NCBI RefSeq assembly: GCF_000003605.2
Contig: NW_003123425.1
Coordinates: forward strand, 282,454 to 310,163
Length of the DNA: 27,710 nt
Direction of reading: 5' to 3'
Source of the DNA: Saccoglossus kowalevskii
Lineage: Eukaryota > Hemichordata > Enteropneusta > Harrimaniidae
The position numbers were made by a program, and so were the translations under genes. The notes under the pieces were generated by a model. That model ran no database searches. It was not told where the DNA came from and saw only the letters and a list, made by a program, of their open reading frames with translations. This document shows, piece after piece, positions 9,259 through 20,046 of this stretch (position 1 is the first letter of the stretch; each line of letters starts with the position of its first letter).

Positions 9259-12200
9259 GTAAGTTTGCTGTACTTTATAGTAATAATAAGAAGTATGCGT
9301 TCCGTAATTGGCAATATTTAAACGAGAAAAATTAATGCACAGCGACACACGTACTTCAAGCTATAACTATATAATGAATTAATATGAGTAATGATTTCTT
9401 GCTTGTGCAATACCAGATTGAACTGATTATCATAAAGTAATACTAAAATGTGTACATGCAGTCTTTACTTACAATAATTGCTGTAAAATCTGACTATTTC
9501 TGTTTTATTAACTTTTTAAGATAAATTTTATCCGTATGGATCAGTGTTTAATGATAATGCAAACCCTCCCAATGACGACCAAAGCTCCGGGGAAATTAAC
9601 GTTAATCATGCGTTCCCGTTTTGCGGTATCAGTTATAGCTCATTATGGGTAAGAAAATCTGTTCATTAGATTCTAATGTTTACTGAATTGTTAAGGTTAT
9701 ATTGTTAATTCCATATAGATTTTGAACAACAAAAGAAATGTATAATACAAAGACAGAATCATTTGCATTTTATTAGTAGTGTCGGTATATGGATTGTTTT
9801 AACATTACCTGTAACTAAACAACTACCATGTTTGTTGTAGGTAAACACAAACGGAGTGATTTCATTTCTGAACAATATTCGGGAATTTACTCCATTGCGA
9901 TTTCCCCTTGGCAATTATTGGACCATGATTGCACCTTTTTGGGCAGATGTTAACACATGGAATGGTGGGAACGTGTATTGGAGGGAAACCACAGATCCCA
10001 AAATCATTGCACGTGCCATCAAAGACATCAACACGTACACATGTGATTTGTTAGATGTTGTATGGGTGTTCATAGCTACTTGGGACAACACGGCTCCCTT
10101 TGGTTTTTCAGACGCTATCAGGGAACTGGTGAGGAAATGTATAGTTATATGTTAAACTGAATGTTCACAATAATTGCATGCAGAATACAGATGTGCCCAC
10201 AATAATATTATGCACAATACCGATGGCTGCATATATAGATAGAAACCATCCAAACGCAAGTCATAATCATGTGAACAACTTGTCAATATATGCAAATGGC
10301 GTAATATAATATAGCATGAACGAATATTACATACAACTGTTATTACTTAGCACCTACGATAATAATTAGAGTTTTCTATGAGACAGAGGAATACATTTCA
10401 AGCAGTGCTGATATCGGATGGCCAGAAATCATTTGCAATATATAATTATTGTGACATTGAATGGACAACAGGAGGAGAAAGTGATGGTATCCTAGGCATC
10501 GGCGGGATACCTGCTCAATTGAGTGTTCTGGCGACTAAACTTTCACACATTCCAATACGCAACAATTGAGTTGAGAGTGTTTTCAATTCATATTGCCTAT
10601 TGACACTATTTTAATTGTTTAAATTTAATCTAGGTAGGATTTAACGCAGGAGATGGTGTGACGTTCTTTACAGTACCATCATCGTTTCAGGCAGAAGTGA
10701 TTGACATCGAAGAGACTACGAATGTTGGTGTTCCTGGTCGATATGTATTCCAAGTTAACGATGTAAATATTATTGAGTTATGCTTGTGTGAAGGTAGGCC
10801 CATAAGTTCCTGTATATGTAATGGAATGTTTAAGTTACGGAGTGGGTATTGCTGCATGTGTTATCAACATATATATTTAAATAAAAATGTGGAGATGAAC
10901 AGAGAAAACAACCCGTGTGTACAGAGAACAGCTCATCCCACCCAATACATGTGTGTGTGATCAAGGGGCACTTGTTCCACCACCACTCGCCTGCTTAGCT
11001 CTGTCAGTGGAGTGAACGGTCTAAGATTTGACATATTTAGGTAAAGGGTGTTCAAGTGCCGGGTCTCACCACTAGAAAGAAACGTTTTGCTTTTTATTAA
11101 TTGACGAGGAAGTCGCACTTGTTTATACCCGTTTTGATATTCATTGTGTTGTTCATATAGGTGATTGTCCGTCGTTATTTTCCAACAATTCAATTTTAGA
11201 CTTCTTCTCGAAAACTACCAGTCCAATTATTTTAATATTTGATACCTTGGGTGGACCACTGTTAGATTTTTCCTTTTGTGACAATATCTACAATTCTCTA
11301 TTGGCGAATATTTTTTAGTCTTTGGTGAGAAGGAGAACAAATACCAATCAGTCGTGAAAGAACTTACCAATGACTTACTACTAAGGGGTGGCTCAATGTC
11401 TAACTACCAGCCCATTGTTTTCATGTTGCGTTCAATGCTCCTCATTGTGCTTTTCTTTGTTCTGAACAGTCCGCGTTTACCAGTTTCTTTGTTCTGAGCA
11501 AAGCCTGTTTACTAGGAAAGAACTATTTTTAATCACATTTACTCGTAAGCACACTGTTTTTAAGAACTAGTTGTATCCAAGGGGATAGTACAAGTTTTTC
11601 TTCATTTGTTGATATAAAAGTTACACACGTGTTCGCTGTGACACACAGATGACGCCCCAAAACACAACAAACTAAATTCGTTAAATTCGTACTCCTATGT
11701 AGCCACTGCCGTTAAAAAACTATTTTGGGGTCTCGATCAGGCTAGACTCATTGACGCTGTCTGTTTTAGATATTCATCGTCCATTAATTAATGACAATAG
11801 CATATTAGTCAAACTCACAGCTATTCATTGGTTAATGTTATATTTCCAGAACCCAACTGCGTGGTTGTAGGTTGTAGTCGTTATGAAATTCACACAAACG
11901 AAATAAAATGGGCCGAAGCTAAGACCAAATGTGAGATGGGTGGAGGAAGACTGGCAACACTCAATACCCACAATATTTACACGACAGTCAGACAATACAT
12001 GTTAAAAAATGCTCTTGACGAAGAAGTTAAAAAAGGTTTCTGGATTGGACTCAATGATCGAAACAGCGAAGGTAGTTTTGTTTGGTCAGATGGTTCAACG
12101 TTGGAGCAAGGAGACTTCACTATGTGGGCTGCTGATCAACCAAACAATAACCATCAAAAAGATCCAATCAATGGCCAGGACTGTGTGCAATTATGGCAAG

Positions 12201-12795
12201 TATTTAAATTATAAGGTACAATAGATAATAGAGTAAAGTAATGTATGAGTTAATGTATAGTTATAGTTATGCGCATTGTATTGCCCGNNNNNNNNNNNNN
12301 NNNNNNNNNNNNNNNNNNNNNNNNNNNNNNNNNNNNNNNNNNNNNNNNNNNNNNNNNNNNNNNNNNNNNNNNNNNNNNNNNNNNNNNNNNNNNNNNNNNN
12401 NNNNNNNNNNNNNNNNNNNNNNNNNNNNNNNNNNNNNNNNNNNNNNNNNNNNNNNNNNNNNNNNNNNNNNNNNNNNNNNNNNNNNNNNNNNNNNNNNNNN
12501 NNNNNNNNNNNNNNNNNNNNNNNNNNNNNNNNNNNNNNNNNNNNNNNNNNNNNNNNNNNNNNNNNNNNNNNNNNNNNNNNNNNNNNNNNNNNNNNNNNNN
12601 NNNNNNNNNAGACATCGTGAATATTAGATATTATCCATGATAAGTGTGCTTTGTAACATTCAGGTGTAGCATAGCTCTAGACTGCAGTTCTCGTCATACC
12701 ATTGTTTTGATAAGTTGGGACTATGAACATTATTCAGTCATATGTGTCTTCGCTTTATTATTTTAGAAATTCCTTGTTTACGAAGAGCACCATAG
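9079..12795 (+). CDS. NIDO-domain / C-type lectin protein, multi-exon gene (spans introns and an assembly gap)
   Basis: This is a split gene with exons at 9079-9258, 9521-9648, 9841-10128, 10372-10518, 10634-10793, 11850-12199, one or more exons probably lost in the N gap, and 12767-12795. Intron phases agree at each visible junction (1, 0, 0, 0, 1), which strongly supports one transcript. NIDO domains are extracellular modules of nidogen, tectorins and mucin-4-like proteins. CTLDs are carbohydrate- or ligand-binding folds. The product is therefore most likely secreted or cell-surface, perhaps in recognition or extracellular matrix. The signal-peptide exon is not identified. The donor after the fourth exon is non-canonical (TTGAGT), so the gene may be broken or use another site. 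The 3' end shows two AATAAA signals. A partial, broken copy of its lectin exon lies at 22622-22716. Confidence 0.8.
9521..9648 (+). CDS. exon: start of NIDO domain
   Basis: Acceptor TTTTTAAG precedes 9521 and donor GTAAGA follows 9648. With the last base of the previous exon it reads NKFYPYGSVFNDNANPPNDD, then QSSGEINVNHAFPFCGISYSSLW. The FYPYG start, acidic N/D stretch and FPFxGxxYxSLW strand are characteristic of NIDO domain beginnings. It ends in phase 0. Confidence 0.88.
9841..10128 (+). CDS. exon: NIDO domain core
   Basis: Acceptor TTTGTTGTAG precedes 9841 and donor GTGAGG follows 10128. It is exactly 96 codons, phase 0 on both sides. It continues the domain as VNTNGVISFLNNIREFTP, then IAPFWADVNTWNGGNVYWRE and VVWVFIATWDNTAPFG. 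VNTNGxISF and IAPFWADV are hallmark NIDO motifs. An in-frame stop follows within 10 codons past the donor, so splicing is required. Confidence 0.92.
10372..10518 (+). CDS. exon: NIDO domain, third part, with abnormal donor
   Basis: Forty-nine codons in phase 0: NTFQAVLISDGQKSFAIYNY, CDIEWTTGGESDG and GIGGIPAQ, the classic NTFQxVLxTDG...IFxYxxxxWTTG...GG.PAQ segment of NIDO. The acceptor is weak (AATTAGAG with no clear pyrimidine tract). The expected donor after CAA reads TTGAGT at 10519-10524 rather than GTGAGT, a one-base departure at the invariant G. If unspliced, the frame runs on to a stop at 10567-10569. The next exon begins precisely in phase (VGFNAGDG), so the ancestral junction is clear. 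Confidence 0.82.
10634..10793 (+). CDS. exon: end of NIDO domain and linker
   Basis: Acceptor AATCTAG precedes 10634 and donor GTAGGC follows 10793. It reads VGFNAGDGVTFFTVPSSF, then IEETTNVGVPGRYVFQVND and NIIELCLCE. GFNAGDG...F..PGS and SNVG.PGR..F.V are the usual end of a NIDO domain. The exon ends one base into a codon (phase 1), which joins G to AA of the lectin exon to give Glu. An earlier donor (GTAAAT after the VND codons) is possible but would break the phase. Confidence 0.8.
10794..11849. other. intron between NIDO and lectin exons
   Basis: The 3' half (from about 11620) is related to copy B (22360-22621), including CAGATGACGC, AAATTCGTACTCCTATGT, TCCATTAATTAATGACA and the branch/acceptor region. 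The middle part has higher GC and an 86-codon open frame on the - strand (11193-10933) with no recognised family. It may be old repeat sequence. Confidence 0.6.
11453..11516. repeat. imperfect tandem pair, unit about 32 bp
   Basis: TTCTTTGTTCTGAACAGTCC with GCGTTTACCAG is followed directly by TTCTTTGTTCTGAGCAAAGC with CTGTTTACTAG. It lies inside the intron and is a minor local duplication. Confidence 0.7.
11850..12199 (+). CDS. exon: C-type lectin domain, main part
   Basis: Acceptor TTATATTTCCAG precedes 11850 and donor GTATTT follows 12199. It starts in phase 1, giving EPNCVVVGCSRYEIHTNEIK after the join, and ends in phase 0 at DCVQLWQ. CTLD hallmarks in order are C, W-AEAKTKCEMGGGRLATLNT, then GFWIGLNDRNSEGSFVWSDG, then W-AADQPNNNHQKD and the DCVQLW strand. 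WIGL and the long-loop form W..xQPNN are present. A QPNN-type loop differs from the EPN/QPD calcium-sugar motifs, so sugar preference cannot be called. The final strand (WND...C...ICE) should be in a later exon. A broken copy of the start of this exon is at 22622. Confidence 0.93.
12288..12609. other. assembly gap (322 N)
   Basis: Run of N. It falls 88 bases after the lectin exon and before the terminal exon, exactly where the exon encoding the last CTLD strand and its two cysteines is expected. Confidence 0.99.
12767..12795 (+). CDS. probable terminal exon of the NIDO-lectin gene
   Basis: A good acceptor (CGCTTTATTATTTTAG) precedes 12767. If entered in phase 1 it reads a Glu/Lys, then IPCLRRAP and a stop at 12793-12795, and two AATAAA signals follow within 115 bases. 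Short C-terminal tails after CTLDs are common. The preceding exon is hidden in the gap, so the phase cannot be verified. Another frame stays open to 12904 but would give an unusual Ile-rich tail. Confidence 0.5.
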
Positions 12796-12888
12796 GATAA
12801 TGAGCCACTACCTGGATTACACAACATATCATAAAACATTTTTAAACATAACAATTCAAACCGATGTGAATATTTTGATATGTCAGTC

Positions 12889-12911
12889 AATAAATGTTAT
12901 TAGATAATAAA
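12889..12911 (+). terminator. two poly(A) signals
   Basis: AATAAA occurs at 12889-12894 and again at 12906-12911, downstream of the proposed stop codon, with GT-containing sequence after. They fit the 3' end of the NIDO-lectin gene. Confidence 0.55.
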
Positions 12912-12919
12912 GTAGATGT

Positions 12920-15650
12920 AACTAGCAAACGAGTTCTTTAATTGCATGGTACTTATAACCATTGGCATCTGCAATAGACTGCTGTAAATGCAATGATCCC
13001 CACAAATGCATGTTCGTCAACATTCCATGTGCTGCCGAGTCGCCTTTACACGTCATTTCTGTCCTGTCCATATGTCTGTCTGTTTTTCTGCGAGCTGAAC
13101 TTTTTTCAGACATTTCTTAAACGGATTTTATCCAGGAGATTGAACAAGTTTTGCCAAGTTGGATATATCACTGCTTTGAGATGATACAGAGGATTTAAAT
13201 TTAACAAGAAAATGGAGGAGCAAATTTACTGCGTAAAAATAGCATACTGAATAAACGAAGATGATTTGATGATTCGATCGATTCGGATCAACACAATCTG
13301 GCAAGTTGAGTGTCTGATAAAAACAGCCATTTGTTGTGACTGCATATCGCCCGTTCGTATAATATAATATAAGTGGTATACATTGTAGGCCATACGTGGA
13401 ACAGATTCGTTTGTTCGGTTGTTTTTTGTTTGTTTTTTAGGAGGGTGAGCAAAAAATGTCATGGATAAATGCATTAAGTTCATTATCTATTTCTTGAAGA
13501 TTAGGTCAAATTGAAACTGCGCATTGTGGGTTTAAATGTATTTTTCCTATTAAATATAGATGTGTAACCGGACTTTGCTGACCGAAGACCCAACACGACA
13601 TTAGTTGCAAGAATAACGACCGTGTGTAATTAATTTAGGTAATGATTTGTCGATATTGAAAATTAAATTTGGAAATGACCATATTGTCTCTCAAACATAA
13701 ACCCCTGATGCTCTGATTGGAATACATCCCCTGTGCATTGACAGGCACATATATAACCTATTGGCTGATATTTTAGTGATATTGTATGTCCAGTATGAAA
13801 AATATGTAATGACGAAACGTCATTTATTGCATCGAAATATTAAGTAACATACCATCATATTCGCAAATGTGGTTGCTGTCACAGGAAGCTTCACACAACA
13901 ATAATGTTTTAACTAGGTGAACACTCAATATGTGTGATAATATGGTAAACAAAAAACACTTAATTTTGGAACAGTACACGATCAAAATATTAATAAAATA
14001 TATTTGTATTATCATAATATATAGCTAAGAATATAGGTAACATCTAACAGAACAACATAATATAAAATATGTTCAATGCGGTACTTATTTTTATTTAGTT
14101 TAATTGTAGTTGCTAGTTCTTTTAGGTGTATTTAAAGACTAAGCTTACCAACTACATCTCTCGAGACACAATCGAGGATACTCGCGTCATTAATATGCCG
14201 TGTTCTGTATTAGAATTCACATCGTGCCCATTAAGCAAATTATAATACGTTAAGGGTGTTCCGTCTGGCTACATGTACATTCCCTTCTCCTCTTCACTAT
14301 TACCACCAAACCACAGCATACCTAAATGATGAGTTATCTACCAATAATATTAACAATATATGTTCTATGCATTAGAAAACAGTGTTGTACATGTGACGTA
14401 CTACACACAGTCTGAACGTCTTTGATACTAAAAAGCACATGAAGCAGTGAATTACAAAATTGATGTTATATGCTTATATTAAAAAGTTTTTTTTTCAGCC
14501 GATTAATATTTTGTTTCAAATTCATTACGTTTTTTTCATTTTATTAGACTATGAGCATATGTTGAATGGTACTGTAATGTTAAAAATTTCAATTTGTCAG
14601 TGAAAAATTAAATATACAATATTAAAATACGTAGCTTCTTTTTGGATTCAATGTGGGTGAACTTAAATGTATCTAATGATTGTTGAATATTATGATACAT
14701 ACATAGGAATATTTTAGAGATGACTTAATATGAAACAGAAATAATGTGATATTATAAGTGGAACAAATCTAGAATTTGAACACTAATTTTAATATTCGAA
14801 GCGATGGAACTCCGGTTTTCATTTTTAAATGAAAACATTATGTCTAGCCGGTGAACTTAATGTAGTCAGCGCTATTTGTAATATGTAGCTATATTGTAAT
14901 TTTATTAAAGAACAGCGGTTCAATCTGGTAGATCTTACCAATAAGTTTTCAAGCCAAACAATATAATTTAGTTACATGGCTGGAAAAATCCACTGCATGT
15001 CAACGACTTATTACACTCGACAGTGGGCCGGGCCAGTAAATTTCGTCTTTTAAAAACTCATATACTTCGTCTTCGCACTAGCGTGTGGATCGGATATTGT
15101 TTTTTCAGCAGCTGGTTTGTTGCATTGTTTATAGATATGCTTCGTTATTCCTGATTATTTGTTGTTCTTGTAAACATATATTAAAAACAGTATATTATTG
15201 TACCACTACGTGATGGTTGTTCTAATATACTCATTATGTACATCGCAAAATGAAGGCGATATTCCTGATGTCATTGAGTGAATTGTAGCATTGATCTGCT
15301 AGCTAATGTCACACTTGTATATAATGTTATATAGACAATGTATCATGACTGTTGAGTTCGCACATCACTACCATTACAATTCTAAATGTGTAATATCAAA
15401 CTATAGGTCTTATCAATGATGTGGATGTTTTGTTTATTTTGATGTATCGTACCTAGTAATTGATACAAAACTGATTATGGTTTCAGAAATATGTAGGAGA
15501 GAACGAAAATATTTAGTTATGTGTGCTGACATAACTGTTCATGTTAATGGTTATCATATTTAACATATCATCTGTTATGATAAATATAACACAGAACGAA
15601 AAGACTTGCACATACTTGCAGCAAAAGCCACAATATCACAATGGATGGAT
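12920..15650. other. intergenic stretch between duplication copies
   Basis: AT-rich. Open frames on the - strand (13113-12922, 13483-13226, 14015-13824) have no recognised family or splice context. A small perfect foldback, GTTTTCATTT/AAATGAAAAC, lies at 14815-14836. TGACGAAACGTCA near 13810 is a short palindrome. Nothing else is supported. Confidence 0.5.
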
Positions 15651-15664
15651 ACTGTGTATAACAG

Positions 15665-16430
15665 TTAAAACGACAATGGTAAGACGTATTTAACTTAGTT
15701 TACATCACCCAAAGAGTGCTCCCACTTGAAGCTCCAAAACATGTGCAAAGTTCTATATGTCGAATATCATTAGGTCATGCTGATGGTTCCATAACACTAA
15801 TTAACCTATCAGCGTCATTCAGATGTTAGCAATAAAGATTTTTTAATAATTTTTTTATATGAAACACAATGTTTATCTCAATAATGTTAGCTGTTGGGCT
15901 CGCTGTTGAAGCTATATTTATTAACAAGTACCGATGATCTGTGGATCTTGGCAACTACTGATTACTATTGACAATTACAACCTGAAACATTGACAATAGA
16001 AGACCTGACAAATATGTGTTTTGTTTACATCCAGTTTGTAGGAGTTTGAACTATTGAAATGCGTTGTCTGGCAATAATACAATTGCATGCATGTGGTTTC
16101 AAGAAAATACACCCACTATATTCTATATTTTAATAGAATGACAGTGTTCAATCTGCCACACCTTTCTAAATTCCTATTTAATCTTTTGAATTTCACAGTT
16201 GAGTAGATGAAGAAAGTTAACAGTATTTATCATCATATGCCTTCATGCAATAATAGTATTGCCTCATATTTTGCAACTATGCCTTTAACGTGCACTAACA
16301 ATCAAAGAGTTAGTCAGAGCCGTAGGCTGCTTCAATGTGATTTTGACTACCTCAATAGCAAAAAAAGAAGGAATAATTTTGAGCCTTTTGCAGAAATTAT
16401 GTACTCTAAATTGTACTCTAAGTACTCTAC
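15665..16430. repeat. duplication blocks B1 and B2 (match A 860-1590 and 2450-2640)
   Basis: Copy-B counterpart of A1 and A2 with no interruption, so it shows the pre-insertion state of the LINE site in copy A. The frame 16207-16497 is not conserved in copy A (the LINE interrupts it and frames differ), so I do not call a gene. Confidence 0.82.
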
Positions 16431-16840
16431 ACACATTATGTTAATTATGATAATTGGTCAAAATAGAAAACACAATTTTGATGATATGTACATTTAATGC
16501 ACAATACTTGTTATATGCCATTTTGTCTGCTTCGACAAAACCTTGATTTAATATTTTACCTGATTTGTTTCAATAATTAATTGATCTAGTAGGTGGCAAT
16601 ATAACATAAATTCACATAGCTATTTCTCTACCTGTCAAGTTTTCAATATGACAACCATTTTTGTTAAAATTCTGAACAGAATACTAACAATAATTATTTA
16701 TCTATCATTTTGTTTCTCTGTTTTATAATATTATTTAAATGACATGGATGTAAACTGAAAATTAAGTGAAAAGGGAAAATATAAATTATATTAATTCACT
16801 TGATAATTTTATATTAAAAAGGCCACAAGTGGCGGTACTC
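16430..16840. other. short unmatched stretch in copy B
   Basis: It corresponds in position to the 2.6 kb 2641-5300 in copy A but shows no clear similarity. No coding signal is seen. Confidence 0.5.
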
Positions 16841-18272
16841 GACTGTCGGTACCGAATGTCGGAAATCAGTAGTCGGTACTCACTGATATTTTCTAAATGT
16901 GATCTCACCTTATGGATGACCTACATGTAGTTCACAGCACAACCCAATCAACACTGAAATTCGTTTTACAGGTAATCTCCGGGAAATGATGAAATGTACG
17001 TTTCACAGTAACAATAATGATAATTTCATTATATTTCACTGTAAACTGTATTTCATTTTTTTTGTAAAACTAGCTAAAATATAAGATAATAATCAATTGT
17101 GTAACAATATTTGAATATCGAACTTGTGTGCTTGATTTTAATATATCATGTAGTACATTTAGTAAATATAGTAAATTTCAACTTGCATGTTTTCATAATA
17201 TCTATGGGTTTATAAAGTATGATATCGGTATTTTTATAGGATTATCCAGATTACCTTAATCCTTTGGACCACATATCAACATATGGTATATTTCTCTTTA
17301 ACTGTATTTGCTATATCGGTAAATCGGTAAATAATAAATGAATGACATTTACAATAATCATAACAAATCTTCCCCAATTTAACAACAAACTATAAACACG
17401 TAAGATATATCATTGATAAGTTGATAATCATAAAGGAATCTCTTTTTCAAAATGCTAATCGCCATCATTGGCAGATGCAGCAATCATACTTCACTGAATT
17501 TTGACGTACGTATGGTTCATATTTATTTAAATCAACACTTTCGATTTGACGACTCATTGTCAAACTGGTTACATATTTAATTTGCAAAAAATCGTCAGGT
17601 GAATGTCAAAGTGATATTAAACATAAATTTGAGTATACGACTCTGTCACACCACCCATGTACAGTGTGTATTTGTACTTGTGAAGGATTAGTTGTTTTAA
17701 TCTATTTCTTTGAAGGATTAGTTGCTTTTTAAAGCATATGGCATTTAGTATAATTTCATGACGATTCTAATGTCAGCATAGGTATAACGTTGCCTAAAGA
17801 TCTCCATTGTGATTCATGGCCTATCATTTATATTTGATTGTCCTTGTAATGATAACAAAGTGTAAACTGTTTGATTTCAAACTTGCCACAACAACAATTT
17901 GGTATACCAATCGAATCAATGTTTTTTGCATCATACAGAAATTAATATTCCACATGATTTGAAATAGGTGGAGTCTTATATGAATAATTAAACAATTCTT
18001 GGAAATGATGTGAAATCCACATAAAGAAATCGAAACTGTGGATTCGCGCAAGACATTGAAAGCCAATCCGTCGATATACAGCTTCATGAGAGGTAAGTGT
18101 TCGTTTCCATACGTGTACGTTTTACTTCTTACTGCTACTTACTTTTTTATGTTGTACTTCCCCGCAAAGTGTTTTCTTTGCCAAACAGACAGTTGTTGTT
18201 TTCGTCTGCATTTTTTAGTCCCCAACGTTAATATGCCGACTTGTCACTTCTGAACCACATCCTTAGTTCTAG
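16840..18272. repeat. duplication block B3, left part (matches A 5310-7110)
   Basis: Same anchors and order as block A3. It includes the two-unit version of the minisatellite (about 17675-17735), a short CAA run (about 17885), and the conserved ATG-AGA-G donor (18086-18093). Homology to A stops at about 18272, where the LINE begins, and resumes at about 19105. Confidence 0.85.
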
Positions 18273-19103
18273 TTTACTTACTTATTTGGGCCCTTTGCCC
18301 CAGTCGGAGCATAGGCCATCGATGATCATCTTCCACTGTACTTGTCTCTGGGCCTTCCTTTTCAGATCGTGCCAGCTGTTACTGATGTTCCTCATCTCTG
18401 CCTCAGTGTCCCTTCTCCAGCTGTTCTTATGCCTTCCCCTCTTTAGTTTGCCCTGTGGGTTCCAGGTTAGGGCCTGCTGTGTGATGCTCGTTGGTGGCTT
18501 TCTGGGAGTGTGTCCTATCCAGGATCATTTTCTTTTGAGGATCTGTCTTTCCACTGGTTCTTGTCCTGCTCTTTCCCACAGCTCCAGGTTGTCTGACCAC
18601 TTGATCTTAAAGCTCCTCCTCAGACAAGTGTTAATGAAGGTTTGTATCCTGTGCTGTGTTGCATTAGAGTTGAAGATGCAGAGTTTCGTAGTTGTACGTA
18701 TTACCCTGGAGGCCCATACATTCCTCAGCATGACGAAAGCTGCCCTTGTTTTTCCTATCATGGCTGTAACATCCTTGTCGGTCTCCCACACTTTCCAGGT
18801 ATACAAAGGTATACCCCTCCAAATGTAACTGGTGTACTGTTTGTAGTGTAGTTCGGACTTTTTTCTACTGATCTTGAGTCCTGTCCTGACTGACGTTGTG
18901 TCCAGATGAGCTGTTTTATCCTGCATCTGTTTGTAGTTGTGAGAGAGAAGTGCCAGGTCATCTGCAAAGTCTAGATCCTCTAGCTGTGTCCAGAGTGTCC
19001 ACTGGATCCCATTGTTCTACCCTTTCGTAGTTGTCTTCATAACAGGAGTCAACAATCAGAAGGAAAAGAAACGGTGACAGTGGTATACCAAATGATTGTG
19101 TAA
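18273..19103 (-). mobile_element. 5'-truncated RTE/Nimb-like LINE, reverse orientation
   Basis: Read on the - strand it starts inside the reverse transcriptase with GIPLSPFLFLLIVDS (the QGxxLSPxLF motif) near 19100. It continues through QMQDKTAHLDTTSVRTGLKI and then KTRAAFVMLRNVWASR, and KIKWSDNLELWERAGQEPVE, ending with a basic QGK-type tail in broken frames. The 3' end, AAATAAGTAAGTAAAC, is the short tandem-repeat tail typical of RTE-type elements. The longest intact frame is 18926-18525. Several stops and shifts separate the parts, so it is inactive. The empty site in copy A (near 7115) fixes both ends. The exact clade assignment is from memory of the tail motif and is uncertain. Confidence 0.88.
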
Positions 19104-19104
19104 A

Positions 19105-19330
19105 AAATGCAGTAAACCAGCCAAAGATAAGTCAACAGTGCTCATCATTTATTATACGTTGCGTGTCACCACAATGGCAGTGTAATACTGACACTATACT
19201 GTGATCTCGTCAGTATATATATCCTTTACTATGGGAGCCATGCGTTACATTATCAGAATATTATTCGTTATTTACTGTTTTAAAATAATGTTACAATTCC
19301 ATTCACCTTACTCATTTATGATGCTATATT
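19105..19330. repeat. duplication block B3, right part (matches A 7140-7380)
   Basis: Shared words include AATAAGTC/GATAAGTC, GTGTCACCACAA, GGCAGTGTAATACTGACACT, TGTGATCTCGTCAGTATATATAT and TATTATTCGTTATT. Homology fades after about 19330. Confidence 0.82.
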
Positions 19331-19818
19331 TGCAGTTAAAACACACAGTTGGCTTTTGTCAACTATAGATTGCTTGTCAACATTTCTTTTTACATAATCT
19401 TTGTGTACTGCCGTAAAAAATGGCCTCGTGTGCGCATATTATTTTACTTTTAGTAAGTTTTAATAATTCATTTATGTTGAATAACTTACATATTAATAAC
19501 ACCACGAACAATACTTGAAACCTATGTGTCTTCCGTTGTAGGCATTAGTGAGTAGTTTTCCTGATGTTCACGCCGATACAGGTTATTCTAATTTGCATTT
19601 ACACACACGTTTACTCAACAATGGTATTTAGAACATGTTTAGCATTCATAATATTCCCCGCAACACTGGCATAACTGAACTCTTCTTGTGTCATTGATAT
19701 ATTCATTTCATCATAATATAAGCTTTTTCAGGAAAACGCCTAGTTGCATATTTTCATTATGTTTTTTTATCATGAAACAACATCAAGATTAATATTTCCA
19801 AACTGCTATCATTTATAG
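19331..19818. other. copy-B stretch, nothing seen
   Basis: AT-rich, no homology seen to copy A, and no convincing frame. Confidence 0.45.
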
Positions 19819-19886
19819 GTGGTCTGACACGAAACGAGTTTGACTATATGTTGGATTACGTGCTGAACAATGATAAAACATTCATG
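19819..19886 (+). pseudogene. exon-like fragment, unknown family
   Basis: TTTATAG precedes and GTAAGTG follows a 68-base stretch that is open only in one frame (two leading bases, ending in phase 0): GLTRNEFDYMLDYVLNNDKT then FM. Both splice sites are good. I do not recognise the family. No counterpart is seen in copy A, so it is either a gene fragment inserted in copy B or an exon lost from A. The following coding-like segment (20047) may belong to the same gene. Confidence 0.4.
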
Positions 19887-20046
19887 GTAAGTGTAACAGT
19901 AATCATTCGTTTCAATCACCCTACCTGATCAATATCACTGACTCTCATACCACAAACTTACTACAAAATCTTGTCGTTTGTTTTCAATACCATCGTACGC
20001 CAAACGTCTACAACAAATTGAAACTTGATTTCATTTTGATTTCACG

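Noticed and set aside
10933-11193. 86-codon open frame on the - strand in the NIDO-lectin intron
   Set aside because: No family recognised and no splice or promoter context; possibly part of an old repeat.
12241-12640. Open frames of about 115-128 codons on both strands
   Set aside because: They are produced by the run of N and carry no information.
16207-16497. 96-codon open frame in copy B
   Set aside because: The homologous region of copy A does not keep the frame, and composition is not protein-like.
18241-18851. + strand frames of 195 and 69 codons
   Set aside because: They are antisense shadows of the LINE coded on the - strand.
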